DNA of 64,000 bases, taken from assembly GCA_023421505.1 (NCBI GenBank), contig JAEZTJ010000068.1, forward strand, positions 62,001-126,000. The letters run 5' to 3'. This DNA comes from Bacillota bacterium (GTDB lineage: Bacteria > Bacillota > Clostridia > Lachnospirales > Lachnospiraceae). Both the position numbers and the translations under genes were made by a program. Positions 16,115 to 24,305 of the stretch are shown piece after piece (positions within the stretch are counted from its first letter, which is position 1; each line of letters opens with the position of its first letter). The notes beneath the pieces were generated by a model that searched no databases, was not told the origin of the DNA, and saw only the letters and a list, made by a program, of their open reading frames with translations.

Positions 16115-17416
16115 ATGGAAAAATCCTTATTAAGTTGTTTTGCAAAATATGTAAGTCTGAATATTCTTGGTATGATTGGTCTTTCTTGTTATATTCTAGC
16201 TGATACATATTTTGTATCAAAGGCACTAGGTTCAACTGGGATTACTGCATTAAATCTTTCTATCTCCATTTATAGCGTAATTCATGGAATTGGTCTGATG
16301 ATTGGAATCGGAGGAGCCACTAGATTCAGTATATTAAAATCACAGGCAAAAGATAAAAAAGCCGGCATAGTGTTCTCATCAGCTATTAAGATAGGCCTTA
16401 TAATAGGAGTTATTTTTACTGTAATTGGTTTATTCGGAGCAAAGTATTTAGCACTAGCTCTGGGAGCAGATAGAGTAACCTTATCCTTAACGACAACTTA
16501 TTTGAGTACCATCCTAACATTTGCACCATTTTTTATCTTAAATAATATTGCGCTTGCTTTTGTTCGAAACGATAACAATCCAAAATTGTCAATGCTTGCT
16601 ATGCTAGTTGGAAGCTTTTCAAATGTTATTTTAGACTATGTCTTTATGTTCCCTTTAAAAATGGGGATGTTTGGGGCGGCTATCGCAACAAGTCTTGCAC
16701 CGATAATCAGTATTTGTATAATATTATTTCATTATGTTAATCAGAAAGACGCATTAACTTTCTTGAAAAATAAATTTCGATGGGAGCTTATTCCAGATAT
16801 ATTTAGCTTAGGGTTATCTGCCTTTATTATTGAAGCTTCGTCGGCAGTGGTTCTGATTACATTTAATTTGGTTATTTTAAAAATTGAGGGAAACTTAGGG
16901 GTAGCAGCTTATGGAATAGTTGCCAATTTGGCTCTTGTAGGAATAGCTATATTTACAGGGTTAGCTCAGGGAATACAGCCCCTTACTAGTAAGTATTACG
17001 GATTGAGAAAATATGATTTGGTAAGAAGAATACGTAAATATGCTTTTGTAACATCTATTTTAATTGCACTCATAATATATATGTGTATTCTTTTCTATTC
17101 TGACGGCATTATTCGCTTATTTAACAGTGAGAATAATATTATTATTGCCCAAATTGCAGAAGTTGGTTTAAAAATATACTTTGTCGGAATTTTCTTTGTC
17201 GGGGTTAATATAGTAACTGCCATGTTTTTTAGTACAACAGAAAATGCGAGAGCTGCTTTTGTTGTTACAATTACAAGAGGGCTTGTGATTATTGTTCCCC
17301 TGGTAATTGTATTTAGTAAAATCTTAAATATGACAGGAGTATGGCTAGCATTTGTATTTACTGAACTTATAGTAACAATGCTTGCAATCTATTTGACCAA
17401 GGCAAGAAGAGAATGA
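16115..17416 (+). CDS. MATE family multidrug efflux transporter
   Basis: A 433-aa integral membrane protein with about 12 TM segments in two MATE halves (LGMIGLSCYILADTYFVSKA at the start; AYGIVANLALVGIAIFTGLA in the second half). It exports cationic compounds using a Na+ or H+ gradient. AAGGAGAG precedes the ATG at 16115. It is preceded by a leader peptide and terminator, which suggests induction by a translation inhibitor; this would make a drug-export role likely. Confidence 0.9.
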   Translation: MEKSLLSCFAKYVSLNILGMIGLSCYILADTYFVSKALGSTGITALNLSISIYSVIHGIGLMIGIGGATRFSILKSQAKDKKAGIVFSSAIKIGLIIGVIFTVIGLFGAKYLALALGADRVTLSLTTTYLSTILTFAPFFILNNIALAFVRNDNNPKLSMLAMLVGSFSNVILDYVFMFPLKMGMFGAAIATSLAPIISICIILFHYVNQKDALTFLKNKFRWELIPDIFSLGLSAFIIEASSAVVLITFNLVILKIEGNLGVAAYGIVANLALVGIAIFTGLAQGIQPLTSKYYGLRKYDLVRRIRKYAFVTSILIALIIYMCILFYSDGIIRLFNSENNIIIAQIAEVGLKIYFVGIFFVGVNIVTAMFFSTTENARAAFVVTITRGLVIIVPLVIVFSKILNMTGVWLAFVFTELIVTMLAIYLTKARRE

Positions 17417-17519
17417 CCATTATAACTTTTGTATAATTATCCTATAGCAGCGTTCTATTATGTGAAAATAATAATAATATATACTTATGATAGGTAATCT
17501 ATAAGAGGGAAGTGATAGG

Positions 17520-17969
17520 TTGGAAAGACTTAATCCAGATCAGCTTTATGTTGAATTCAGAAATGGAGTTACAGCGACTGAGCCGATAAAAGGACGTAAG
17601 TATACATTAACCCATTCAGATATCACAGCAGATCTTTTTCTAACAATAGGATTGCAGTTTGCATATGACAAGGTCGATGATACAATGAGAGATGAGGTGC
17701 TTGCAGAGTGGAGAACCAATAATGAAGCTTTATATCTATATGGATATGTTTATGTGGATGGTCAGACTGGTCGTGCGGTATCTGCTATGCGTAATACTAT
17801 TTTTATGCGTGAACTTCCATTAGCTCTAGAAGCCATTAGATATGGAGATAATAGATTATTTGCTACTTATCCTGATTTAGACAATGTACCAATATGGATA
17901 TATTTTGACTCAAAATACCCAGAGTATAACCGGTATGAGAACTTTGGTACTCCAAATGATTATAGGTAA
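17520..17969 (+). CDS. Staygreen (SGR) family protein
   Basis: The protein is 149 aa. The N-terminus LNPDQLYVEFRNGVT followed by GRKYTLTHSDITADLFLTIG matches the staygreen domain. Plant staygreen proteins are magnesium dechelatases acting on chlorophyll a; bacterial homologues occur in non-phototrophs and some dechelate chlorophyll in vitro. There is no chlorophyll pathway in this window, so the native substrate is unknown. It starts at TTG after AGAGGGA. It has no transit or signal peptide and stands alone. Confidence 0.8.
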   Translation: MERLNPDQLYVEFRNGVTATEPIKGRKYTLTHSDITADLFLTIGLQFAYDKVDDTMRDEVLAEWRTNNEALYLYGYVYVDGQTGRAVSAMRNTIFMRELPLALEAIRYGDNRLFATYPDLDNVPIWIYFDSKYPEYNRYENFGTPNDYR

Positions 17970-18071
17970 GTGCAAGATGATTATAATATCAAATGTTTCT
18001 CAAAAATTTTGCATGTCCAAAGCTGACATACAGAAAAATCAAATGCGAAGCTCATAATTAATCTTTGATGC

Positions 18072-18117
18072 TTCATATGGTATCTATTTTATGTTATAAT
18101 GTAAAAATACATTATAA
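18072..18117 (+). promoter_or_regulatory. Promoter of the DUF4180 gene with overlapping palindrome
   Basis: TTCATA (18072-18077), 17 bp, TATAAT (18095-18100). The -10 box lies in the left arm of a perfect inverted repeat TTATAATGTA-AAAA-TACATTATAA (18094-18117). This is a plausible operator for a repressor, possibly the nearby WYL regulator. Confidence 0.5.
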
Positions 18118-18146
18118 AAAATACACTATATAAGAAGAGGATTTTC

Positions 18147-18512
18147 ATGAAAGTAAATACAATCAAAGAGAACGACAAAGGAATTGCCATTGTTCAGAGT
18201 AGCGAGATATTAATATCAGATGTTCAATCAGCTTTGGACTTTATGATGACAGTGCAATATGAGACTGGTTATAATAGAATAATTATGAATAAAGCTGCTA
18301 TCTGTGAGGATTTTTTTCATTTAAGCACAAAGCTTGCAGGAGAAATATTACAAAAATTTGTCACCTATGATGTGAGGATTGCCATTATCGGAGATTTCTC
18401 TATCTATACTAGTCAGAGCTTGAAGGATTTTATTTATGAATGCAACAAAGGAAAAGACATATTTTTTCTACCCGATCAGAATCAGGCAATAGAAAAGCTG
18501 AGTGTGAATTAA
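18147..18512 (+). CDS. DUF4180 domain-containing protein
   Basis: The protein is 121 aa and matches DUF4180 along its length: ISDVQSALDFMMTVQYETGY, RIIMNKAAICEDFFHLST, KLAGEILQKFVTYDVRIAII, then a GDFS turn. The fold is probably alpha/beta with a STAS-like look. It often neighbours regulators in Bacillota, and the role is unknown. GAAGAGGA precedes the ATG. The WYL regulator 57 bp downstream may be co-transcribed. Confidence 0.85.
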   Translation: MKVNTIKENDKGIAIVQSSEILISDVQSALDFMMTVQYETGYNRIIMNKAAICEDFFHLSTKLAGEILQKFVTYDVRIAIIGDFSIYTSQSLKDFIYECNKGKDIFFLPDQNQAIEKLSVN

Positions 18513-18569
18513 TTGTTGTTTTGCAGTAGAGATCACGGGAAGAAAGGTAGGAACTGAGGGCATACTTAT

Positions 18570-19532
18570 ATGGCAAAAAATGATAATATGCTGGCGATCT
18601 TATGGTTGCTTAGTTCGGGAAGAAAAATAACTGCAAAGCAGATATCTGAAAAATTGGAGCTTAATATTCGAACCGTTTACCGATATATAGATTCTCTATG
18701 CGCCAGTGGCGTACCAATTATATCTGAAGCAGGACAAAATGGTGGATATAGCTTATTAAATAATTTTATCCAGTCACCTTTGATTTTTGATATGGAAGAA
18801 CAAAAAGCGCTTCTTCATGCTGCGGTATTTGCGAATGAGGCAGGATATCCATTTAGTCAGGCTTTAAACAAAGCAACTAATAAACTAAAATTGTATTCGA
18901 ATCAAGAGCAGGAAAGTTTTTTAGATTGCCATTTGATTGGTTTTGAAGTGATTAATAGAGGGATTGCTCCTACTGCGATGGAGGTATTACAAGAGTTAGA
19001 GCAGGCTGTAGCCAAAGAATATTCAGTTGAAATAAATTATCGTTCAAAGGAGGAGGAGCAAGCCAGGATCAGAGTAATTGACCCATATGGAGTTATAAAT
19101 TGGAACAATAAATGGTATACAATTGGACTCTGCCATTTACGAAATGCAATTCGTAGTTTTCGGGTTGAGCGGATAATTCAGATAAAGCAAACGAATAGGA
19201 TGTTTAAGCGTCCAGAAGCCTTCTCTGCCAGAAGCTATTTTTTACAAAATCTTTTACCCAATCTTACCAATAAAAATAACATGATTTCATTGATTATCAA
19301 GGGAAGAGAAGAGGCATTGGATGATTTATGTATACATTGGTATTTAGGACATTATCTAAAGGAGAGAACTTTTAATCAGGCAGTTTTTTTAGTAGATGAA
19401 ATAGCATTGCATGTATATATACCATATTTTCTTTTTTCTTACGGAAAGGCTATTCAAGTAATAGAGCCACAAAGCTTGAAGCACAAGCTGGTATCTGTTG
19501 CCAAGGAATTAATTGAATATTATCAAATATGA
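18570..19532 (+). CDS. YafY-type WYL domain transcriptional regulator
   Basis: The protein is 320 aa. An N-terminal HTH_11/DeoR winged helix (1-60; ITAKQISEKLELNIRTVYRY) is followed by a WYL domain (about 140-225; NNKWYTIGLCHLRNAIRSFR, with WYT replacing WYL) and a C-terminal WCX region. WYL proteins bind DNA and sense nucleic-acid or small ligands. It may control the DJ-1/PfpI gene downstream or itself. Confidence 0.85.
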   Translation: MAKNDNMLAILWLLSSGRKITAKQISEKLELNIRTVYRYIDSLCASGVPIISEAGQNGGYSLLNNFIQSPLIFDMEEQKALLHAAVFANEAGYPFSQALNKATNKLKLYSNQEQESFLDCHLIGFEVINRGIAPTAMEVLQELEQAVAKEYSVEINYRSKEEEQARIRVIDPYGVINWNNKWYTIGLCHLRNAIRSFRVERIIQIKQTNRMFKRPEAFSARSYFLQNLLPNLTNKNNMISLIIKGREEALDDLCIHWYLGHYLKERTFNQAVFLVDEIALHVYIPYFLFSYGKAIQVIEPQSLKHKLVSVAKELIEYYQI

Positions 19533-19533
19533 T

Positions 19534-19566
19534 AGCTTCACTGACAGCAGTTGTCAGTGAAGCTGA
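19534..19566 (+). terminator. Hairpin terminator after the WYL gene
   Basis: AGCTTCACTGACA / TGTCAGTGAAGCT, a perfect 13-bp stem with a 5-nt loop, starts one base after the stop codon. It is followed by an AT-rich tract but not a pure T run. Confidence 0.7.
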
Positions 19567-19690
19567 ATTATTATTAAGATAAATATTAATCCTTGAGATG
19601 CGCATTGTCTCGCAAGCGAGCCAATTAAGCTGCGCAGGAATAGGAAAAAATATGATTAATATATATTTAATAACGTAGGAGGAAATTAAA

Positions 19691-20317
19691 ATGAATGGTA
19701 CGGTATATCTTTATGTGTTTGATACGATGACTGATTTTGAAATAGGCTATTTAACGGTGGAGCTTAATTCAGGAAGATTTTTTAAAAAAGGGTTGTCTCC
19801 GTCAAAAGTAGTTACATTAGGAGTTGAAAAAACGCCTGTTACGACAATGGGAGGTTTGAAAATAATACCTGATATTACAGTAGCGGACTGTAGTCTGCAA
19901 GAAAAAGATGTACTTATTTTAACGGGTGGTGATACCTGGATGGATAAAATCCATGAACCAATAGTTAAATTGGTTGAACAGTGTATCAAGAAGAATATTA
20001 TTGTTGCAGCAATATGCGGAGCTACGATAAGACTTGCTCAGAATGGCCTGTTGGATTTCAGATTGCATACAAGCAACGATTTGAATTACCTGAAAATGAG
20101 TTGCCCTAACTATAAAGGGGAAGAGAATTATATAAATGAACTGGTTGTAATGGATGGAAAACTAATTACTGCTTCAGGGGTAGCTTCATTACAATTTGCC
20201 AAATATGTCTTGCAAGCGATGGATGTTTTTTCACCAGAGACATTAGATGCCTGGTTTAATCTCTATGAGACGCATGAATCTGATTATTTTTATCCATTAA
20301 TGGCTTCAATGCAATAA
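19691..20317 (+). CDS. DJ-1/PfpI family protein (glutamine amidotransferase-like)
   Basis: The protein is 208 aa. The nucleophile elbow AAICGAT has Cys109, and Glu17 (TDFEIG) is the usual partner that lowers its pKa. The strand DVLILTGGDTW and the His-containing C-terminal helices fit the DJ-1/ThiJ fold. It is similar to YdeA-like clostridial members, whose roles include stress response or deglycase-type chemistry. AGGAGG lies 9 nt before the ATG. Confidence 0.85.
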   Translation: MNGTVYLYVFDTMTDFEIGYLTVELNSGRFFKKGLSPSKVVTLGVEKTPVTTMGGLKIIPDITVADCSLQEKDVLILTGGDTWMDKIHEPIVKLVEQCIKKNIIVAAICGATIRLAQNGLLDFRLHTSNDLNYLKMSCPNYKGEENYINELVVMDGKLITASGVASLQFAKYVLQAMDVFSPETLDAWFNLYETHESDYFYPLMASMQ

Positions 20318-20408
20318 TAGGTGGTTAGAGAGTACTAATTAACAAAAAAGATAACATAATATTAGATTTAAACGTTATATCAATGAAGCTTGTGGGAGGA
20401 CATCTTAG

Positions 20409-20693
20409 ATGACAAACAAAAAATGTGACTTAATACACCCGAATGGTGTGAAAGAGAAGAAAATGGAAGTGATTGATGGTTACACAATCAAATATCATGC
20501 CAATGGTAAAACAATGTGGTCACGGGGTAAAATTATCGAGGGTAACCCGGAAGGTTATTGGGAGTGGTATCGTCAAGATGGGACAATAAAACGTTCCGGG
20601 TATTTTGATAAGGGTGAACCAATAGGAGAATGGATTACCTATGATAGTAAAGGGCAAAAACATAATGTGACTTACAGAGGCAATAAGTCATAA
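20409..20693 (+). CDS. MORN-repeat protein (YwqK-like)
   Basis: The protein is 94 aa and contains three MORN-like strands: TIKYHANGKTMWSRGKI, GYWEWYRQDGTIKRSGYF and GEWITYDSKGQKHNVTY. These form a beta-hairpin sheet seen in YwqK-type proteins, sometimes annotated as antitoxins of the YwqJK pair. No toxin gene is adjacent, so a role in protein or membrane binding is equally possible. GGGAGG precedes the ATG. Confidence 0.75.
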   Translation: MTNKKCDLIHPNGVKEKKMEVIDGYTIKYHANGKTMWSRGKIIEGNPEGYWEWYRQDGTIKRSGYFDKGEPIGEWITYDSKGQKHNVTYRGNKS

Positions 20694-20783
20694 ATAATGA
20701 ATAGTTGTATTGACTGGATCTTTTTCCTGCAGTAAAGTATTTAAGTGTGTTTACTAGAATAACCAATAGAAGGAGAGAGTAAA

Positions 20784-21101
20784 ATGAGCATATTTGATAA
20801 TGTTTCTGTAGAGAAAAAGGCCAATGTGTACTTTGATGGAAAGGTAACAAGCCGTACGGTTTACTTTACAGACGGAACCAGAAAAACTTTGGGGATAATT
20901 CTGCCGGGAGAATATGAATTTGGTACTGCGGATAAAGAGCAGATGGAAGTACTTGCAGGAAAGCTCGAGGTGCAGTATCAAGGCAGTAAGGATTGGATTA
21001 CATTTGAGACCGGACAAACCTTTGAAATTCCCGCAAATAGTAAATTTAAAGTTGCTGCGAAAGAAGTTGCTGATTATTGTTGTTCGTATATAAAAGAGTA
21101 A
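20784..21101 (+). CDS. ppnP: Pyrimidine/purine nucleoside phosphorylase PpnP
   Basis: The protein is 105 aa, the usual size for PpnP (formerly DUF1255/YaiE). The cupin barrel reads NVYFDGKVTSRTVYF, DGTRKTLGIILPGEYEFGT, EQMEVLAGKLEVQ and a C-terminal FEIPANSKFKVAAKEVADYC. PpnP phosphorolyses a broad range of nucleosides to free base and (deoxy)ribose-1-phosphate in the cytoplasm. AAGGAGAG precedes the ATG. Confidence 0.9.
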   Translation: MSIFDNVSVEKKANVYFDGKVTSRTVYFTDGTRKTLGIILPGEYEFGTADKEQMEVLAGKLEVQYQGSKDWITFETGQTFEIPANSKFKVAAKEVADYCCSYIKE

Positions 21102-21163
21102 ACAAGGATTTATGTAGTTAATCTAATATTTGATATGTCTGTACTATTGTGATAGAAGACAGG

Positions 21164-21193
21164 AAAAGGGCTTTGACAGACATAAGTCCTTTT
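21164..21193 (+). terminator. Terminator of ppnP
   Basis: AAAAGGGCTT pairs with AAGTCCTTTT (with GU) across a 10-nt loop; the right arm supplies the T run. Confidence 0.55.
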
Positions 21194-21239
21194 ATACATG
21201 ACAAAAATAAATAATACTTACGCAACAGAAATTAATAGC

Positions 21240-21283
21240 AGCACATATCTACTTAAATATTGAGTAGATACGTGCTGTTTTTT
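21240..21283. terminator. Bidirectional terminator between ppnP and SDR genes
   Basis: AGCACATATCTACT pairs with AGTAGATACGTGCT, followed by GTTTTTT on the plus strand and preceded by A-rich sequence for the convergent SDR gene. Confidence 0.75.
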
Positions 21284-21303
21284 AATAAGATTATTCTATT
21301 TGA

Positions 21304-22098
21304 TTATACACCAACAGAAACAGACTCGGGCAGGGTGCTGCCTCCGTCAATGACAAACTGGGAACCAGTGATATAACTGGATTCATTACTGCCTAAAAAT
21401 GCAGCGAGTTCACCTACTTCCGTTGGCATGCCCAGACGGCGCATAGGAATTGCTTTTGACATTTCTGTCAGTACGGCTTCTGGATCTGCAGGATTTGATT
21501 GCATTGCAATTCTTTCCGCCATCGGTGTACGCGCATAGCCCAGCTGAATTGCATTCACACGAATATTTCTGCCAGCGTATTCTACGGCTAAAGCCTTGGT
21601 GAAGCCGATTAAAGCTGATTTGGTTAATGCATAGGCAACTTCTCCGGGGTCTGCAACCAAATCACCCGTAACAGAAGACATTACTACGATATTACCGCCT
21701 TTATTTTCTAACAAATAAGGCAAAATCGCTTTTGTTGTATTCCAAACACCCTTTATATTTACGTTAATATGAAAATCGAGATCAGCTTCGCTCATTTCTA
21801 GAAAGTCACCAAGCTTGCATACACCCGCGATCGCGCATAGGATATCGAACCTTCCGAATTTTTCAATTCCTTTTTGTACTGCACCTTTACAGGAATTGAT
21901 ATCAGTTACATCTACTTTTTGTGCAATGACTTCTATCCCATACTCTGCACGAAGCTCCTTCGCAACTTCTTCTATTTGCGGGCTGATATCAGCAAGTACT
22001 AAGTTCGCACCATAGCTTGCATAAACCTTTGCAATACCTGCACCAAGTCCCATTGCCGCCCCCGTAATCAATGCTGTTTTACCGCTTAACTTTTTCAT
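21304..22098 (-). CDS. SDR family NAD(P)-dependent oxidoreductase
   Basis: The protein is 264 aa with a classical SDR layout: cofactor motif TGAAMGLG at 12-19, acidic Asp37 after beta-2 (VLADIS, suggesting NAD preference), AIAG at 89-92, active-site Ser141/Ser142, Tyr156 and Lys160 (YALTK). It oxidises or reduces an alcohol/carbonyl. It lies 38 bp downstream of the EutH-like transporter in what looks like one operon, so the transported amino-alcohol or a derivative is a candidate substrate. UcpA-like in overall form. Confidence 0.85.
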   Translation of the reverse strand: MKKLSGKTALITGAAMGLGAGIAKVYASYGANLVLADISPQIEEVAKELRAEYGIEVIAQKVDVTDINSCKGAVQKGIEKFGRFDILCAIAGVCKLGDFLEMSEADLDFHINVNIKGVWNTTKAILPYLLENKGGNIVVMSSVTGDLVADPGEVAYALTKSALIGFTKALAVEYAGRNIRVNAIQLGYARTPMAERIAMQSNPADPEAVLTEMSKAIPMRRLGMPTEVGELAAFLGSNESSYITGSQFVIDGGSTLPESVSVGV

Positions 22099-22136
22099 GA
22101 AAAATCTCCTTCTTTCATCTTATATTTTAAGTGTTT

Positions 22137-23228
22137 TTAAGAAACAAAATCAGAGCGAAATCTTATGAGTATCGTAGCAATCGATACGGAAAAGACTCCT
22201 CCAATAAGTTTAGTAGCAATCATTGGTAATAGATAGTTAGGAATATTAACAGAAATGTAAGCAAGATGATCACCAAAAGTAAATGCTGCCGGAACCATAA
22301 ACGCAATCGCTAGTACCTTTCCTTTGTCATCCATTTCCTTCACCTTTGTAAGGAGTAAGAGACTATTTGCCAAGGATCCGACCATTCCGCCGATGGCGAT
22401 CTCATTCACACCCAGCAATTTTCCAAAACACTTCATTGGTCTGGCAAAAACGGTAGTAATAAATTTAACAAAAGGATATGCACCCGCTAAGGTAATACCG
22501 ATTATTCCCACAATTTCAAACTGTGGTCCAATCGGTGCCATGCCTTTGATAATAACTAATCCGGTAAGCGTCTCGATGATAGCACTCGCGAGGGAAGCGT
22601 ACATTACAAAAGTAATAATTTTAGAAAAAGCTTGAAAGCCCTTTAGCATTCCGTTGGGGATAAGCCATAGCCCTAGTGAAAGTAAAATAGCCAATAGAAG
22701 AGCAAAAGAAAGATTACTGATTAAGATGGCAGGAGTGATTCCCATCCATAAGCCGCCTGCAAAACAGGCAAACGGTGCGGCAATAACACCGGCCATGATT
22801 CCCTTTGCCAGGTGAGGATAATCCTTTTTATTTAGCAAGCCCAATGAGATTGGGATAGTAAAGGTAATAGTCGACCCCATAACAGCCGCATAAATACCTC
22901 CTGAGAAAGCCGCCAGCTGATCGCTTTGCGTCATGGCTCTTGCTAAGGGATAACCACCCATGTCCATAGCTAACAGTGTACCTGCTAACATAGCCGGATC
23001 TGCCTGGAACAATTTAAACACCGGTGTTACAATAGGTGTCAGAGTTCGTCCTAATACAGGAGCAAGGCACATAAAGCCAACCATAGCAGCAGCAAGTGGG
23101 CCCATGGCATTTAGTCCTTCATCAAATTGATCTCCGTAGCCGTAACGATTGTTGAAAACTAGCTTGTCAATTACACTCCAGGATAAAAAGAGTGCCATGA
23201 TAATCATAATTATTTTACTGACATTCAC
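22137..23228 (-). CDS. eutH: EutH-like ethanolamine transporter
   Basis: A 363-aa polytopic membrane protein with about 10 TM segments. The segments AMGPLAAAMVGFMCLAPVLG, LAMDMGGYPLARAM and VMGSTITFTIPISLG are diagnostic of EutH, which takes up ethanolamine at low concentration. No eutBC lyase, microcompartment or cobalamin genes are nearby, so it is a stand-alone member. It is followed by an SDR gene and preceded by a MerR-type promoter, implying inducible uptake. Confidence 0.85.
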   Translation of the reverse strand: MNVSKIIMIIMALFLSWSVIDKLVFNNRYGYGDQFDEGLNAMGPLAAAMVGFMCLAPVLGRTLTPIVTPVFKLFQADPAMLAGTLLAMDMGGYPLARAMTQSDQLAAFSGGIYAAVMGSTITFTIPISLGLLNKKDYPHLAKGIMAGVIAAPFACFAGGLWMGITPAILISNLSFALLLAILLSLGLWLIPNGMLKGFQAFSKIITFVMYASLASAIIETLTGLVIIKGMAPIGPQFEIVGIIGITLAGAYPFVKFITTVFARPMKCFGKLLGVNEIAIGGMVGSLANSLLLLTKVKEMDDKGKVLAIAFMVPAAFTFGDHLAYISVNIPNYLLPMIATKLIGGVFSVSIATILIRFRSDFVS

Positions 23229-23267
23229 CGATTAACCCTCACTTATATGAAAACTTCTTGCAAATTT

Positions 23268-23298
23268 ATCATATAACTCTAAAGCGGTGGAGAGTCAA
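23268..23298 (-). promoter_or_regulatory. MerR-type promoter of eutH-SDR (19-bp spacer)
   Basis: On the minus strand TTGACT (23298-23293), 19 bp, TATGAT (23273-23268). ACTCT...AGAGT arms in the spacer give the dyad expected for a MerR operator. It lies between the merR gene (ending 23351) and eutH (starting 23228). Confidence 0.75.
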
Positions 23299-23350
23299 TA
23301 CTTCTTGTTAAATGAATAACAAAAAGCAGAATAAGCCGTTTGTCTTCAAA

Positions 23351-24211
23351 CTAAGTGTCAGTTTTACGAACCGGAAAACGAATTTCTGTGACATAGTCCT
23401 CGCTATTGGTTACATGTGTAAATTCTACTGTGTATACTTCAATAGGATTACCCGTTATTTCATAATGATTATCATCAATCCAATGAATAAGCTTTGTATA
23501 CTTCGGCAGCATTTGTTTATAATGACCTGTTGCTATAATCCCGGCCGTTAAAAAACCGCCGAACTGTTTCATTGAGGGATTTTTTTCATCATATTCCTTA
23601 ATCGGAACTAACACCTCTAAGTGACCATTATCAAAGAAAAACTGATGAGTATAATGTTCATGAAACACAGCCATGATAGGAGCGGTTTGCCGGCAGCCAT
23701 ATTTATCAATTAGTTTATATAGTTCAGAAAAACGATCCCAAAAGATCTCATTAACGGAAATCCTTGAATTACTATCCGAATACAAGCAATTATATAATGG
23801 GAATTCTGATACAAAAATTTTGTCACTTGAATCGATTTCTTCTTTACTCATTAAAACTTTTGATAAGATTTGCCGAGTGGTTTCAACTAATTGTTTCGAT
23901 TTTTCCAATTCTGCAATTTGGCGATCAATACTTTCCTGTTTTTGAATTAAAATATTATTAAGTGTTTTCAGAGAGGGCATATGCAAAATTTCAGTCATTT
24001 CTTTAGGCGAGACATCCCTTAACCGTAGTTCGCGAATGGACAGTGCTACCAGTATCTGGTCTTCAGAATAATAGCGATAACGTGAATTGTGATCCCTTAA
24101 TGTAGGTACAAGCAATTTCTTTTCATCATAGAATCTTAAGGTCGGGATACTAAGCCCACTGATTTTCGACACCTCGCCAATGCTGTATTTCTTTTGATTT
24201 CTTTGTATCAT
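23351..24211 (-). CDS. MerR family regulator with effector-binding domain
   Basis: The protein is 286 aa. Residues 8-75 are the MerR winged helix (YSIGEVSKISGLSIPTLRFY, then SRYRYYSEDQI), 80-125 a coiled coil, and the C-terminal half a GyrI-like domain ending in YVTEIRFPVRK. It is transcribed towards eutH, and the promoter with the elongated spacer just downstream is its likely target. An inverted repeat at 24244-24278 lies near its own promoter. Confidence 0.85.
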   Translation of the reverse strand: MIQRNQKKYSIGEVSKISGLSIPTLRFYDEKKLLVPTLRDHNSRYRYYSEDQILVALSIRELRLRDVSPKEMTEILHMPSLKTLNNILIQKQESIDRQIAELEKSKQLVETTRQILSKVLMSKEEIDSSDKIFVSEFPLYNCLYSDSNSRISVNEIFWDRFSELYKLIDKYGCRQTAPIMAVFHEHYTHQFFFDNGHLEVLVPIKEYDEKNPSMKQFGGFLTAGIIATGHYKQMLPKYTKLIHWIDDNHYEITGNPIEVYTVEFTHVTNSEDYVTEIRFPVRKTDT

Positions 24212-24243
24212 AGTTTTGTTACCCCCATGGGTATTATATTAGT

Positions 24244-24278
24244 AAAGGGTATCCCAATGAAGTATTGGCATACCCTTT
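24244..24278. terminator. Inverted repeat between carbamate kinase and merR genes
   Basis: AAAGGGTATCCCAAT pairs with ATTGGCATACCCTTT (15-bp stem with one mismatch, 5-nt loop). It lies just after the carbamate kinase 3' end on the minus strand and upstream of merR. It may be a terminator, an operator, or both. Confidence 0.5.
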
Positions 24279-24305
24279 GTTAATTATTTAGGTGAGATTT
24301 GAGAT

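Noticed and set aside
20409..20693. Toxin-antitoxin pair based on the YwqK-like protein
   Set aside because: No adjacent toxin-like gene; neighbours are DJ-1 and PpnP genes.
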